Assembly (NCBI RefSeq): GCF_020686945.1
Contig: NZ_JAJEPR010000040.1
Location: 1 to 27,610, forward strand
DNA length: 27,610 bases
Direction of reading: 5' to 3'
Origin: Limivivens faecihominis
Lineage (GTDB): Bacteria; Bacillota; Clostridia; Lachnospirales; Lachnospiraceae
The notes under the pieces were generated by a model. It worked only from the letters and a program-made list of their open reading frames with translations. It made no database searches and had not been told where the DNA came from. Below are positions 7,209 to 15,585 of the stretch, piece by piece. A program made the position numbers and the translations under genes. The stretch's first letter is position 1. Every line of letters begins with the position of its first letter.

Positions 7209-10200
7209 TTATCCAATCGCATCAATAGCCGACTGAATCAGTGTTGCAACAGAACTGCCGTCCGGGCTGTCGGTGTCAAGCAGGGTGATGGCGGTGCCGA
7301 TGAGGGAACCGGCTGCCGGGTAATCGCTGTCTGCTTTTTCCTTTGCCTGGGTAAGGAGAGTGGTGATGGCTGTCTTGTTTGCCGTCACATCCGCTGTAAC
7401 GAGAGAGGAAGCGCTCTGAAGGAGGGGAAGAATCTCATCCCTGGAGCCGCCCTCTGCTGCCGGAGTATCTGTGACTACGGGTTCTCCATCTGTCGCAGGC
7501 TGGGTAGCTGCTGCTTCGGTCTCGGGCTGGGGCTCCGGTGTGCCTTCTGTCTCAGGAGCTTCTGCCGCCTGGGTCTCCGGCTCGGCTGCCTCCGTCATGG
7601 GAATGGCTTCTGCCCCTTCCGTATTGCCGTTGATGCCGATTACCTGTGCTCCATTAACTGTGAAAAGTTCGCTCGGATCGCTGTAATCCTTTTTGGTTAT
7701 GAAGTAATTTCCGCTGTCGGAAAAGCTGTAATTGTAATAACCGCTCAGGATTTCATTTCCATGCCAGTCAACCAGGGAGGTGGCTCCGTCAACGCTGCTG
7801 ACTACGAAGAGCAGGCCGTTTGCCTTGCCGTAGGGCCGGTTGGCATAAGGGCCGGATTCGGTTCCGTCCGCTGCAACGATGGTGTAGGTGCCATCGCCGT
7901 TCTTGTAGATACCGGCCAGACCGTCGCACTCAAAGTTCTCACTGTCATATTTCAGTTCGCAGCTGACTTCTCCGCCTTTTGTCACAAAACCGGCCTTGTC
8001 GTCTTTTTCCACACAGAAGTAACCTTTCGTGCTCAGATATCTTCCGCTGCCGCCGTAATTATAATTGATCCGGTCGTACTCGAAGGGAATAATCACCTCT
8101 CCGTTCATATCGGTAACGCCGTAGATGCTCTTTCCTGCATCGCTGTTCCAGTCAGATCCCATCACATAACCGTCATCAAAGACGCTTATTGCTCCATGGC
8201 CGGATTTGTCGCTGATCTGTTTCAGCACAACGTTTTCATAGGAGTAATCTCCAAAATTCCATACGCTGTCTGCCGATGCCACGGCATTGAAGGAAGAATC
8301 ATAGGTTGTTACATTTCCGCTGGTCCGGTCCTGAACATTGAGGTAATCGCCGTCCGCCTCGATATCTGCCAGCTGATCCCGGGTCAGTTTCACGGAAGAA
8401 ACCTCCGATTCACTTACATGATAGATGCTTGCCGTGTCGATCTGGTAATGGGTATCATCCGAATAACTCTCGAAATCATACTCATCCTCTGTGGTTTCCT
8501 TTAACACATAGGCGACGATCCATTTTTCATTCAGCACAGAGACATTGTCAAACTCACAGGGTACGACCAGCTGTGCTTTCTCCGTTATAACTCCTGTCTT
8601 CTCCGTATCTGCATCCTGCACGAGAACAAAACCGTTGTTATAGCTCGTGTAGCTGGAATATTTCGGTTCGGAATACTGGGTGTCTGTCACATCCATGACC
8701 GCATATTTCTCGTCGTCATTGGTAGCCAGCATCAGATCCGTTCCGTCAATAAAAAGCTCAGAGAGAACGGTTCCGACATTCTCAACGGTCACGTCACCGG
8801 TATAGGCCTCCAGAGATGCGCCTTCTTTTGTCTCAATCTGCATCTCTGTGGCTCCGCCTGCGCTGTTGGCAAGATCCACCGGCTCCGCATCGTTGACCAT
8901 GTAAAGGGTGGAGGAAGTGTAACCCTCCTGGGAAATCAGATAGCTTCCGTTTGCTGACATGGAATAGCCGCTGCTTCCGGAAAGAAGCACATTTCCGTGC
9001 CAGTCAATGAGATCATATCCTCCGCCTGCATGACCAACCCAGAGCAGACCCTTGGATTCCTTGAGCACATCCATGTAGTCATAGGTTGTTCCCAGATCGG
9101 ATTCTCTTCCGTCTGCGGACAGGAGAATATATCCGCCGTCGCTCTTTTTCACCTGGACGGTCATCCCATAGCCCAGAAGAGACTCTGTATTGTCGTATCC
9201 GTAATTGAAGGAAGCAGTCACGTTTCCTCCTGCGGTCACAAAGGTCGTCTGTTCATTTCCTATGGAGAGGAAATATCCGCCGTTTTCATAGGTGTCAAAG
9301 GAAGTATCAAAGCTGCTGAAATTTGTGGGAACGATCAGGTTTCCATACCGGTCAATGATTCCATAACCGTTATCGCCGGAAGCCATCGCATATTTGCCAT
9401 AGAAGCTTCTGACATAATAACCGGTCTTCTGCTGAATGGCCTCTTCCAGGGAATTGTCATAGTCATACTCCCCGAAATTATAGAGGGAATCCGTCGTCTG
9501 TACGGCATTGAAAGAGGAATCATAAGTAGTGATCACACCACTTCTCGCCTCGATGTTGATATAATCCGCACAGCTGTCCGTATCGTAAAAATCATCTCTT
9601 CCAAGGGTACCGACACACTGGGCTCCCTGGGTGCCGATGTAGTAAATATCCACATGGTCGATGAGATAATAATTGGTATAGTCCGTATAATCGTAGTCAT
9701 CTTCCGTGCCGCCCTCTGTGAGAACCACGCCTGCGGCCCACATGTTTCCTACGACTTTTACCGCGTCATACTGGAAGTCCACAACGACAGAACCGTCCGG
9801 TGCAAGGATGCCCGATTTTCCGGAGCCGTCATTGAGTTCGGCTATGATATAGCCGCCTCTGCCCATCATATCCTCGCCATAAATGGATTCCGTGAGAAGA
9901 TTTCCGTTCAGATCCATCAGAGCGTAGGAGCCGTTCAGGTCTTTGTATTCAATAATGTTGGTGCCGGAGATAAACATATCTGCCTTCACGCCGCCTGCTG
10001 CGGTTACACTTGCTTCGCCTGTGAAAACATTGATCGGCTCTGCGGGTCTGTCAGATACGGCAACGCTGCTGGTAGCGTTGATGATCGCATCTTCGCCCCA
10101 GATTTCATCGTTGGTACGCAGAAGAATACTGTTGCTCGGCAGAACCTGCTCCTCGGTGATCGTTGTGAAGGTGTCGGTGATCGGGTCGTCGATACCGCTG

Positions 10201-11063
10201 CTGGTGGCTACGTTGTAGGTAACGCGCTCCAGGGTCGGCTGCATCTGGGCGTAATCGTAATCCATCTGGCTGAATTTGTAGCTGAAATCATAGAGCTGGG
10301 TCTTCTCGACTTCGCCAAGCTTTGCCGGAGCTTCCTTGCCCTGATTTGCCGCTGCCTCTGCTGCCGCCGTCTCCGTCACGCCGATGACATTGTCCACAAC
10401 GTCGTGAACGGCCTGTTCCTCGGTGATCTGGTCTCTGACAATATGAATCTTGATATCGTTTACCACCAGGGTCGCCTGATCCTGTCCTACAGTGTCAGCG
10501 ATGTTTCCTGTGGTGATGAGCTCTACGTTTGCCAGCTCTTTCTTGCCCTCGTCAAGCTGGGCTCCGCTGGCCTCCTCGTAGGCCATCATAACGCCTGTGA
10601 GGGCTCCGGTACCGGAAACCTCGAAGGGCGCTGCTGTCAGAACCTCACAGTTATAAACGCCGGAGGTGGACAGCTGGCTGGCGATCATGTTGCTGGTCAC
10701 ATAGTTTAAGTTTGCCGTTTTTACCTGAATACCGCCTGCGTTTGTGGGATTTACAAGCGCACAGCTGTAGGTGTAGGAACCGATCTTCTCTGCGGAAATC
10801 AGGTTTCCAAGCTTCTCCTTCTCATCCGCATTTGTGATCGTAATCGTTGTTACTTCTGACTGGTCGATTCCAAAGAACTGAAGAATCTGGCTCTTCTGGT
10901 CCTCCGACAGGTCCGCTCCCAAAGTCAAAACAATGGGAAGCCGGGACTCGGAAGCCAGGCCGGAAATATCTGCCGCCTGTGAAACGACGGAGCACAGCTG
11001 CGCCACGCCCATCATTGCAACGAGCATACAGCAGATGAGCTTTCTCATATACTTTCCTCTCAT
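7209..11063 (-). CDS. Exported DUF1002 protein with duplicated WG-like repeat modules and a C-terminal helical module
   Basis: This 1284-residue protein has a signal peptide (1-30, cleavage near SQA-AD). Residues about 40-290 resemble DUF1002 (YpuA-like): LTLGADLSEDQKSQIL, ITNADE, GTGALTGVM. Two modules of about 400 residues follow (346-746 and 747-1148), each rich in WG-like motifs such as YGIIDRYGNLIVP and SLVDWHGNEILSG. Both contain TTYDSSFNAV, showing an internal duplication. A Pro/Glu/Thr linker (about 1149-1208) leads to a helical module (1209-1284) that resembles the N-terminus of the preceding gene's product. The ATG at 11063 has AAGGAGAG upstream; a second ATG five codons in is possible. 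It is the last gene of the operon, 25 bases after its neighbour. It is probably attached to or displayed at the cell surface; the function is unknown. Confidence 0.9.
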   Translation of the reverse strand: MRGKYMRKLICCMLVAMMGVAQLCSVVSQAADISGLASESRLPIVLTLGADLSEDQKSQILQFFGIDQSEVTTITITNADEKEKLGNLISAEKIGSYTYSCALVNPTNAGGIQVKTANLNYVTSNMIASQLSTSGVYNCEVLTAAPFEVSGTGALTGVMMAYEEASGAQLDEGKKELANVELITTGNIADTVGQDQATLVVNDIKIHIVRDQITEEQAVHDVVDNVIGVTETAAAEAAANQGKEAPAKLGEVEKTQLYDFSYKFSQMDYDYAQMQPTLERVTYNVATSSGIDDPITDTFTTITEEQVLPSNSILLRTNDEIWGEDAIINATSSVAVSDRPAEPINVFTGEASVTAAGGVKADMFISGTNIIEYKDLNGSYALMDLNGNLLTESIYGEDMMGRGGYIIAELNDGSGKSGILAPDGSVVVDFQYDAVKVVGNMWAAGVVLTEGGTEDDYDYTDYTNYYLIDHVDIYYIGTQGAQCVGTLGRDDFYDTDSCADYINIEARSGVITTYDSSFNAVQTTDSLYNFGEYDYDNSLEEAIQQKTGYYVRSFYGKYAMASGDNGYGIIDRYGNLIVPTNFSSFDTSFDTYENGGYFLSIGNEQTTFVTAGGNVTASFNYGYDNTESLLGYGMTVQVKKSDGGYILLSADGRESDLGTTYDYMDVLKESKGLLWVGHAGGGYDLIDWHGNVLLSGSSGYSMSANGSYLISQEGYTSSTLYMVNDAEPVDLANSAGGATEMQIETKEGASLEAYTGDVTVENVGTVLSELFIDGTDLMLATNDDEKYAVMDVTDTQYSEPKYSSYTSYNNGFVLVQDADTEKTGVITEKAQLVVPCEFDNVSVLNEKWIVAYVLKETTEDEYDFESYSDDTHYQIDTASIYHVSESEVSSVKLTRDQLADIEADGDYLNVQDRTSGNVTTYDSSFNAVASADSVWNFGDYSYENVVLKQISDKSGHGAISVFDDGYVMGSDWNSDAGKSIYGVTDMNGEVIIPFEYDRINYNYGGSGRYLSTKGYFCVEKDDKAGFVTKGGEVSCELKYDSENFECDGLAGIYKNGDGTYTIVAADGTESGPYANRPYGKANGLLFVVSSVDGATSLVDWHGNEILSGYYNYSFSDSGNYFITKKDYSDPSELFTVNGAQVIGINGNTEGAEAIPMTEAAEPETQAAEAPETEGTPEPQPETEAAATQPATDGEPVVTDTPAAEGGSRDEILPLLQSASSLVTADVTANKTAITTLLTQAKEKADSDYPAAGSLIGTAITLLDTDSPDGSSVATLIQSAIDAIG
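7620..10028 (-). repeat. Two-copy internal duplication of a WG-like module
   Basis: At the protein level, residues about 346-746 and 747-1148 align along their length: FTGEASV / YTGDVTV, then the Asp/Tyr-rich DDYDYTDY / DEYDFESY, YDSSFNAV in both, YGIIDRYG / YGVTDMNG, and DLIDWHGNVLLSG / SLVDWHGNEILSG. The boundaries are approximate. Confidence 0.8.
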
Positions 11064-11088
11064 GACTCTCTCTCCTTATTTTATTTTT

Positions 11089-12894
11089 TTATTGAAACAC
11101 ACCTTTCGCCCTTTCGGCTCCGATGCATTCAAAACTGATTTCTTTTATGACGGAATTTTCACAGATGATCGTGACCGCACTGTAAAACGGATCGTCATTC
11201 CGGACAATCGCATAACCGTTGCAGCCGTCATCCCGCACGTTGCATGCATAGAGATAATCGTTGCCCACAAAAGTCGCCACGCCGTCCAGCTGCTTCCCTG
11301 CAAAAGCCGGGAAACCTTTCAGGATATCCGCCTCGGAACTGCCCACATGGACGTCTCCGGGCAGAACCACATTCAGATAGGTACCGTTGGTGTCGATGAG
11401 GGCCGTAAGGATACCCTCTGACAGCACCGTGTCGTAGCCCGTCATATTTGTGATTCCCGTCATCTCTTTATAGAGTGAATTTTCAAAGTAAAAATACTGG
11501 GTGTTGATGATCTCTGTCCAACTGCCGGACTCCATGTCCGCGTCGGAAGAGATATCATAGGGCAGCCGGATCTGTCGGTCCAGCTGAATATCCTCCGGAG
11601 CAATCTCGCTCATGGGCGTCGGAAACTGGTAGGTATGACCGTTCAGCTCATACTGGAAGGAGCTGATATCCCCGCCCTCCGGTGCCTGGGGCGTCCCCGG
11701 TTCAGCTGCCGGCGCTTCGGTCTCCGCGGGTACTTCCGGCTCTACTGCCGGCGCCTCCGTTTCTGCGGGCACTTCCGGCTCTACCACCGGTGCTTCCGTT
11801 TCAACGGGCACTTCCGATTCTACCACCGGTGCTTCCGTTTCAACGGGCACTTCCGATTCTACCACCGGTGCTTCCGTTTCAACAGGCACTTCCGATTCTA
11901 CCACCGGTGTCTCAGTTTCCACAGGCACTTCCGGCTCTACCATCGGCGCCTCGGTTTCAATCACCGCCTCGCCGCCTGCGATCTCTGCGCTCTGCACCAC
12001 CTGGTTAAACACCGGGAAATAGTTATACGCCGACAGCTGCCCCTGCATCAGCTCAAAGGCATAGACCGTATCTTCATAGATAAAGCACACGGTCTCGCAG
12101 GCAAACTGGTTGGCTCCCACATTCATCTGGAAATTCAGCTTTCTGGCGGGCAGATTCGCGGAGGAAATATCCTCCGACTGCATATCCGAGGTGACGCTCA
12201 TATCCGAAATACTTTTCTCATAATTGGAAAAAGCGCTCTCCGGCTCGTCCGCTCCCATATCAAAGTAGCTGATAGTCAGCGTGCCTGCCCTAGGGCTGAT
12301 AGCTCCGGAACCGTTCACCGGCGAATAGGAGATCAGGCTCCGGCCGCTGGCCGCATTGTTTCCCCAGTCCCCGGGTACATCCACGAAGACGCTGACCGGG
12401 ATCTGGGTCTGGAGAAATTCCGGTACCTCAAAGGCCGGGAGATTCGCGTTAAAGGTTGTTCCGGCAGTCCCCTGAAGGGAAGACTGATCCGGAAATACCA
12501 TGCCCGCAAAGGTCCCTTGAGCCCCTTCTGCTGCCACGACGGCTGTCTCAGCCGTCTCTGTATCACTCCCCCCGCTTTCCTGAAGGAACCCGTCAAGCAG
12601 GAGATCCACAGCTGCCGTATTCTGGCTTCCACCGTCCGTCAGCACCTGGATGCTCTGCAAAGTGGCCTTCACCGGATCGCCATCCGGCAGAAGATCCATG
12701 CACTGCTGCAGCAGAATCTGAATGGCTGCCGCATTGGAATCCAGATCCAGGTCCGCCAGGCTTTTCACCGCCTCCAGCTGCTTCTTTACGTTCTCCTCCA
12801 GAGCAGAAACGGGCATGACCGCCTCACAGAGGAGCGCCGCCGCCAGAAAAACGGCGGTCTTTTTTACATGTTTTTTCATAGGCTTCTTCCTCAC
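11089..12894 (-). CDS. Exported protein with helical module, Pro/Glu repeat stalk and C-terminal domain
   Basis: 601 residues from GTG 12894, which overlaps the previous stop by four bases (GTGA). An ATG at 12879 (MKKHVKKTAVFL) has GAGGAAG 6 bases upstream and is the likelier start. The order is: signal peptide to about residue 31; helical module 37-105, like the C-terminus of the next gene's product; an unrecognised beta-rich domain 130-305; about six and a half 13-residue Pro/Glu repeats (318-406); and a C-terminal domain 410-601 beginning FQYELNGHTYQFPTP, a style seen in small clostridial exported proteins. No LPXTG or membrane anchor is seen. The stalk suggests that the C-terminal domain is held away from the cell. 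Function unknown. Confidence 0.88.
   Translation of the reverse strand: MRKKPMKKHVKKTAVFLAAALLCEAVMPVSALEENVKKQLEAVKSLADLDLDSNAAAIQILLQQCMDLLPDGDPVKATLQSIQVLTDGGSQNTAAVDLLLDGFLQESGGSDTETAETAVVAAEGAQGTFAGMVFPDQSSLQGTAGTTFNANLPAFEVPEFLQTQIPVSVFVDVPGDWGNNAASGRSLISYSPVNGSGAISPRAGTLTISYFDMGADEPESAFSNYEKSISDMSVTSDMQSEDISSANLPARKLNFQMNVGANQFACETVCFIYEDTVYAFELMQGQLSAYNYFPVFNQVVQSAEIAGGEAVIETEAPMVEPEVPVETETPVVESEVPVETEAPVVESEVPVETEAPVVESEVPVETEAPVVEPEVPAETEAPAVEPEVPAETEAPAAEPGTPQAPEGGDISSFQYELNGHTYQFPTPMSEIAPEDIQLDRQIRLPYDISSDADMESGSWTEIINTQYFYFENSLYKEMTGITNMTGYDTVLSEGILTALIDTNGTYLNVVLPGDVHVGSSEADILKGFPAFAGKQLDGVATFVGNDYLYACNVRDDGCNGYAIVRNDDPFYSAVTIICENSVIKEISFECIGAERAKGVFQ
11679..11943 (-). repeat. 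39-bp tandem repeats encoding a Pro/Glu stalk
   Basis: Each unit encodes 13 residues of the form VVESEVPVETEAP. Three units at about 11788-11904 are identical in protein and nearly so in DNA; the outer units differ (EPEVPAETEAP). Copy number is likely to vary between strains. Confidence 0.9.
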
Positions 12895-14138
12895 CGGTAG
12901 CTCTGCATGGCGTTTGGCGCCAGAGCAATGATCGCCGAGTCACAGTCAGAACCCCATTCGCTGTTGTTCAGGCGGATATGGACGCTCTCCTGCACCATCT
13001 GGATCTCGTACATCCCGTCACTGGTGATATACTTGTACTCGTCCCCCGGCACAAAATGGGTGATCGTGTCCGTGGATACCAGAAAAAGGAAATGATCCAG
13101 TTTCTCTCTGTATTCGGGATCGTTCAGGGCCTCCATGAAATACTGGTATTCCTCGGTTCCCGGCGTCAGGTCATCCTCCTGGCTTCCTGCATCATCCCAA
13201 GTCGCATCCACCTCATACCAGACGTTCTCGATTTTTACGATGTTCCAGGCATGGCCTCCGGCATCTGCCTGGGAGGAGCCTGCCATTCCGCCGATAAACG
13301 CCGCCTCGATCCCGCACTGCTGCAGGAGATATTCCATGGCCAGCGTGTAGCCGTCGCAGACCGCATAATTGGGATTTCCGCTGGAATCTGCCACGAGGCA
13401 GCCGTAGGCCGTGTGCGCCAGGTCCTGGCCCCGGTCCCATTCCACCTCGCCGTCGCCCACCGGATCGTTATAATTTACCAGATCGATGAGCTTATCGTGG
13501 ATCTGACGGACGATCTCATAGTCCGAAGCATCCTGATTGATGTCCGCGAGGAAAGAGGCCGCTGCTGCATTAAAGGCGTTCATCTGTGTCTCATAGTTCG
13601 TAAAAGGCTCTGCCATCTTGATATAGACAAAATAGAAACCGCCGTAGTTGACCGCTTCCGAGAGATAGACCATCTCCGCCTCCTGCCCCGCATAGAGCCA
13701 GAAAAGCTCCGGATGATCGAAGCAGAGGGCCCGGTAGGCCACGTTAAATTCATAATAGTAATCCTGCCCCGTCGGATCGATATCCGTCATCATAAGACCG
13801 ATGTTCCCTTCGCTCACCGGGTCCTGGGCCACCCCCAGCATAACGTCGTAGATCTCCTTTGCCACGGGGTCCAGATTTTCGTAGTAATAATAGCTTCCTG
13901 AAGCGTTCTTATTGAGGCTGCTGCCGCCCGCATTGTAGGCCTGCATGATCGCATCCAGTTCCGCTGCATCCTGGCCTGACAGAAGTTCCATGGGCTTCGA
14001 CGGCGTATATTCCGCCATATCTCCCGACGGCATCCGGTTCACTTCGAGATTTTTCACCTCTGCGGCACTGACTGCCGTTCCGTTTGCCAGCAAAACGCCC
14101 GCAAGAAAAAGCCCTGCTATTCCTTTCTTTTCCTTCAT
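12891..14138 (-). CDS. Exported transglutaminase-like protein
   Basis: 415 residues with a signal peptide (1-25, TAVSA-AE). The C-terminal half carries a transglutaminase-like papain fold with its full triad: C261 in NYAVCDGYT, H296 in GGHAWN and D311 in WYEVDATWDD. The N-terminal part (60-200) is a Tyr-rich helical region of the kind often found before this fold in clostridial proteins. Such domains can crosslink proteins, cleave peptides or modify cell-wall material; the sequence does not tell which. It starts 13 bases after the YukD-like gene, with a G-rich ribosome site (GAGGGGGG), and ends overlapping the next gene by four bases, so it is co-translated with the operon. Confidence 0.9.
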   Translation of the reverse strand: MKEKKGIAGLFLAGVLLANGTAVSAAEVKNLEVNRMPSGDMAEYTPSKPMELLSGQDAAELDAIMQAYNAGGSSLNKNASGSYYYYENLDPVAKEIYDVMLGVAQDPVSEGNIGLMMTDIDPTGQDYYYEFNVAYRALCFDHPELFWLYAGQEAEMVYLSEAVNYGGFYFVYIKMAEPFTNYETQMNAFNAAAASFLADINQDASDYEIVRQIHDKLIDLVNYNDPVGDGEVEWDRGQDLAHTAYGCLVADSSGNPNYAVCDGYTLAMEYLLQQCGIEAAFIGGMAGSSQADAGGHAWNIVKIENVWYEVDATWDDAGSQEDDLTPGTEEYQYFMEALNDPEYREKLDHFLFLVSTDTITHFVPGDEYKYITSDGMYEIQMVQESVHIRLNNSEWGSDCDSAIIALAPNAMQSYR

Positions 14139-14151
14139 GCTGTCCCCCCTC

Positions 14152-14406
14152 TCACAACAGAATGAAACGATCTCCGTTTTTGATCTGGTACTCTCCCAGC
14201 GTGCTGTTGGAATCCAGCAGCGTATTTTCCGCGCAGGAACACAAAAATTCTGTTCCCGACGACTGATACATATTTCCTGAGAGTTCTTCCGCGATTTTTA
14301 CAAACAAGGGGATCAGTTCTTTGATTTTGAGAAAATCCGGCACAAGCACTTCAAAGCTCTGAGAGATGGATGCCACATCCAGGGTTATCAGTAATTTTGT
14401 CTCCAT
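14152..14406 (-). CDS. YukD/EsaB-like ubiquitin-fold protein
   Basis: 84 residues. The N-terminal beta strand (KLLITLDVAS), central helix (FLKIKELIPLFVKIAEEL) and C-terminal LGEYQIKNGDRFILL match the ubiquitin-like YukD/EsaB family, small cytoplasmic partners of type VII secretion systems. The last residues (NGD-x-hydrophobic) are typical. The gene overlaps the preceding 88-codon gene by 19 bases, indicating translational coupling. Similarity is at the level of fold pattern and context rather than strong identity. It supports reading this operon as a type VII secretion locus. Confidence 0.75.
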   Translation of the reverse strand: METKLLITLDVASISQSFEVLVPDFLKIKELIPLFVKIAEELSGNMYQSSGTEFLCSCAENTLLDSNSTLGEYQIKNGDRFILL

Positions 14407-14654
14407 AGCTCCCTCACATACTCTTCTAAAACTACCTCCTGATCCCGAAGAGCTCCATCCAGGTCCTCCAGTATATCACGCCGAATCTCCATGCTTTTTC
14501 TCAGCTTCCGAATGGCCTCCAAAATTTCCAGCCCTCTCGGATCTCCTGCAAAAGCGGCCTCTGCCATCTCCTCGATGCGGCGCGATATCCGGATTTCCTC
14601 TTCGAGATAAAAGGTATGATTCTGCAGCTTTGCAGGTATGACCTTTATCTCCAT
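14388..14654 (-). CDS. Small helical protein of the secretion operon, unknown function
   Basis: 88 residues, highly charged and probably almost wholly alpha-helical (EEEIRISRRIEEMAEAAFAG, then AIRKLRKSMEIRRDILEDLD), which suggests a coiled coil. It starts 6 bases after the WXG100-like gene and overlaps the YukD-like gene by 19 bases. No signal peptide or membrane segment is present. It is not a WXG100 protein. A chaperone or adaptor for secreted substrates would fit its size and position, but that is inference. Confidence 0.8.
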   Translation of the reverse strand: MEIKVIPAKLQNHTFYLEEEIRISRRIEEMAEAAFAGDPRGLEILEAIRKLRKSMEIRRDILEDLDGALRDQEVVLEEYVRELWRQNY

Positions 14655-14660
14655 GAAGCC

Positions 14661-15029
14661 TTATACAATCAGTCCTGCGATGCTTGCTGCCGCTCCTGCT
14701 GCGTCGGTTGCTGCTTTGGAGGCGTCTTTTACATCGGATACGATATTGTCAACGGTGGAACCGGCATTTGTCAGATCGTCAACCACCTGCTGATACTGAA
14801 GATTCGTATTTTTGCAGTCGTCCATGCGGTCTTTTACCTCATTGATTTTATCACTGATGAGGTTCATGTACTCGGTGGAGGAAGCGGAGCCGTCCCAGAA
14901 GTCCTTCATCTGTCCCTGTAACGTATTCAGCTGCTCCAGATGTGTCACCAGCTGGGAATAATAACCCTCCAGTGCGGAGATTTTTCTCTGATAAGTTCCT
15001 GCGCTGTATTTTAAAATATATCCTGCCAT
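14661..15029 (-). CDS. WXG100-like secreted protein
   Basis: 122 residues forming a predicted helical hairpin. The turn carries FWDGSAS (WDG = WxG) at about residues 44-50, the signature of WXG100/EsxA-type substrates. The C-terminus is an Ala/Gly-rich tail (ATDAAGAAASIAGLIV), longer than the usual 100 residues. A canonical YxxxD/E signal is not obvious: a Tyr followed by Asp five residues later occurs at YQQVVDD. AAAGGATG lies 8 bases upstream of the ATG. It probably pairs with the neighbouring 105-residue protein and is exported by the EssC-type ATPase. Confidence 0.85.
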   Translation of the reverse strand: MAGYILKYSAGTYQRKISALEGYYSQLVTHLEQLNTLQGQMKDFWDGSASSTEYMNLISDKINEVKDRMDDCKNTNLQYQQVVDDLTNAGSTVDNIVSDVKDASKAATDAAGAAASIAGLIV

Positions 15030-15051
15030 GTCAATTCATCCTTTCTTTCAA

Positions 15052-15369
15052 TTAGTGTCCGATTTTTCTGGCTGCTTCTGCGATGGCTTCGAGAATCTTT
15101 GTAAGGGTTCTGGACCACTCTGCCATGATATCGCTTAAGCCTGCAACCGCGTTCATAAAGTTCTGGCTCAGGGTCTGAAAAGCCTCTGCCAGGGCCTCGC
15201 CTGTCTTTTTCAGTCCCATCATAATGGTGTCATCCTCGTAGGGCTGGGTTTTCAGCTCCTCGGCAACGAGCTTCAAAAGCTCATCCACCCTTTTAAACTC
15301 TTCCTCCACATTTTTCTGCCACTGTTTTGCGCTTTCCATTTTGAAGCTTAATTCTGCTGCACTATCCAT
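15052..15369 (-). CDS. WXG100-sized helical protein lacking the WxG motif
   Basis: 105 residues, two long amphipathic helices separated near TQPYEDD. The size and position next to a WXG100-like gene match the partner of an Esx heterodimer, in which one member may lack WxG. The N-terminal FKMESAKQWQKNVEEEFKRV is of the family type. A strong AAGGAGG lies 8 bases before the ATG, the best ribosome site in the operon, consistent with high production as a structural secreted component. Assignment rests on length, helicity and context. Confidence 0.75.
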   Translation of the reverse strand: MDSAAELSFKMESAKQWQKNVEEEFKRVDELLKLVAEELKTQPYEDDTIMMGLKKTGEALAEAFQTLSQNFMNAVAGLSDIMAEWSRTLTKILEAIAEAARKIGH

Positions 15370-15402
15370 TCCTATTTCCTCCTTGTATATAAAAATAAAA
15401 TA

Positions 15403-15585
15403 TTAAATGGTACCTATGATTTTTTTCAGCCGGACCCATTCTTCTATCTCCGAATCCAGCAGTTTCTTATATTCCTCCGCGATATCCCCGGATAAAAAGC
15501 CGGACAGGACTGTTTTTTCCTCCTCCAGCATCCTGGCAAGATCGTTGCAGAGACGAACACAGTTTTCCTGTTCTATATATCCCAT
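15403..15585 (-). CDS. Small protein coupled to the secretion ATPase, unknown function
   Basis: 60 residues, acidic and helical (LCNDLARMLEEEKTVLSGFL, EEYKKLLDSEIEEWVRLKKI). Its ATG overlaps the EssC stop (TGATG), so its translation depends on EssC being read through. It has no membrane segment. The family is not recognised. Strict coupling suggests a stoichiometric partner of the ATPase or a small helical substrate. Confidence 0.75.
   Translation of the reverse strand: MGYIEQENCVRLCNDLARMLEEEKTVLSGFLSGDIAEEYKKLLDSEIEEWVRLKKIIGTI

Noticed and set aside
8997..10709. 570-codon plus-strand open frame opposite the DUF1002/WG gene
   Set aside because: It lacks a ribosome site and shows no domain. 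The minus frame has a signal peptide, known domains and operon spacing. The long open frame follows from codon bias in the real gene.
11679..11943. Regular 39-bp repeats that could suggest a CRISPR array
   Set aside because: There are no spacers; units are directly adjacent and encode an in-frame Pro/Glu stalk.
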